The notes below the pieces were generated by a model. It made no database searches. It was not told the origin of the DNA and was given only the letters and a program-made list of their open reading frames with translations. DNA of 5,447 bases, from assembly GCA_030049955.1 (NCBI GenBank), contig JASIJX010000372.1, forward strand, positions 1 through 5,447. Direction: 5' to 3'. The translations under genes were made by a program, and so were the position numbers. Source of the DNA: Acidobacteriaceae bacterium. GTDB taxonomy: Bacteria > Acidobacteriota > Terriglobia > Terriglobales > Acidobacteriaceae. Position 1 is the first letter of the stretch, and each line of letters opens with the position of its first letter. Positions 5,154 to 5,447 of this stretch are shown in pieces.

Positions 5154-5447
5154 GTATGCGATGGTGGCGCGGGCGCTGGTTTCGACCGACCATCCTGTGC
5201 TGGTGCAGATTATTCCGATGCGGTTCTGCAACCTGAGCTGCGCCTACTGCAACGAGTACGACAAGGTGTCGAAGCCCGTTCCTCTCGATGAGATGTTCCG
5301 CCGCATTGACGCGCTGGGACGGCTCAAGACGGCGATGATCGGGATCTCGGGCGGGGAGCCGCTGACGCACCCCGACCTCGACGAGATTATCCGGCGGATG
5401 CGCAAGACGGGCGCGATTGCCGGGATGATTACGAATGGGTATCTGCT
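5089..5447 (+). CDS. Radical SAM enzyme, N-terminal part (cut by window end)
   Basis: The first 119 residues are visible. A basic N-terminal segment with many Arg and Lys (residues 5-28) precedes VLVQIIPMRFCNLSCAYC. There, C47-x3-C51-x2-C54 is the canonical radical SAM cluster motif that binds 4Fe-4S, and the Tyr before the last Cys is typical. ISGGEPL (86-92) is the GGE motif that contacts S-adenosylmethionine, and ITNGYL (114-119) is the next strand of the barrel. I recall close relatives with CNEYD after the cluster in Acidobacteriota, but the reaction is not known to me. It is not HpnH by the residues around the cluster. The ATG at 5089 is chosen because the repeat copy preserves this start and its 5' flank. 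No strong Shine-Dalgarno is present (AGAAAAG only), and ATG at 5125 is an alternative. GC is about 62% in a sampled stretch. Confidence 0.92.
   Translation, partial: MATPRRSTVRGRMVWARRKLREYAMVARALVSTDHPVLVQIIPMRFCNLSCAYCNEYDKVSKPVPLDEMFRRIDALGRLKTAMIGISGGEPLTHPDLDEIIRRMRKTGAIAGMITNGYL

Overview
The window looks like an accessory stretch of a soil-type Acidobacteriota (Terriglobia-like) chromosome. I base this on recall of protein families, not a search. The small secreted protein at 1122-1511 (LTNPGDY, FPDGTT motifs), the secreted GHSWGASE hydrolase at 3735-4703 and the radical SAM protein starting at 5089 all resemble families I associate with that phylum. Base composition is mixed: samples of the secreted-protein and radical SAM genes are about 62% GC, while the 235-residue gene and the tcmP region are nearer 50% and locally below 40%. 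That fits a host backbone carrying acquired genes.

Layout from left to right. (1) Positions 1-94, minus strand: probable 5' end of a gene running out of the window. (2) 107-149: two small GC-rich hairpins. (3) 163-870, minus: uncharacterised helical protein with an RSALDY / NINKHR signature. (4) 1122-1511, minus: small exported protein with a hairpin after its stop. (5) 1512-1628: divergent control region with two inverted repeats and a possible promoter. (6) 1629-2729, plus: TcmP, the three-Cys-motif partner protein, with a methyltransferase-like core and a winged-helix-like tail. (7) 2738-3565, plus: its partner, the three-Cys-motif protein of the phage Gp37/Gp68 family (DUF5131). (8) 3584-3664: an 81-bp copy of the 5' end of the radical SAM gene. 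(9) 3735-4703, minus: exported alpha/beta-hydrolase-like protein containing an EF-hand-type loop. (10) 4704-5072: non-coding region between divergent genes. (11) 5073-5153: second copy of the 81-bp repeat, containing the start of (12) a radical SAM enzyme at 5089-5447, cut by the window end.

The most interesting unit is the two-gene TcmP-DUF5131 cassette. The genes are separated by 8 bases, and the ribosome binding site of the second overlaps the stop codon of the first, so they almost certainly form one operon. One protein carries a radical-SAM-like cysteine cluster and the other a methyltransferase-like fold plus a DNA-binding-like tail. A joint role in modifying or processing nucleic acid is a reasonable guess, but I know of no established function. 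The second notable structure is the direct repeat (79 of 81 bases identical) bracketing the hydrolase gene. It shows that a rearrangement, insertion or duplication has used the start of the radical SAM gene. No integrase, transposase, tRNA, rRNA or CRISPR array is visible.
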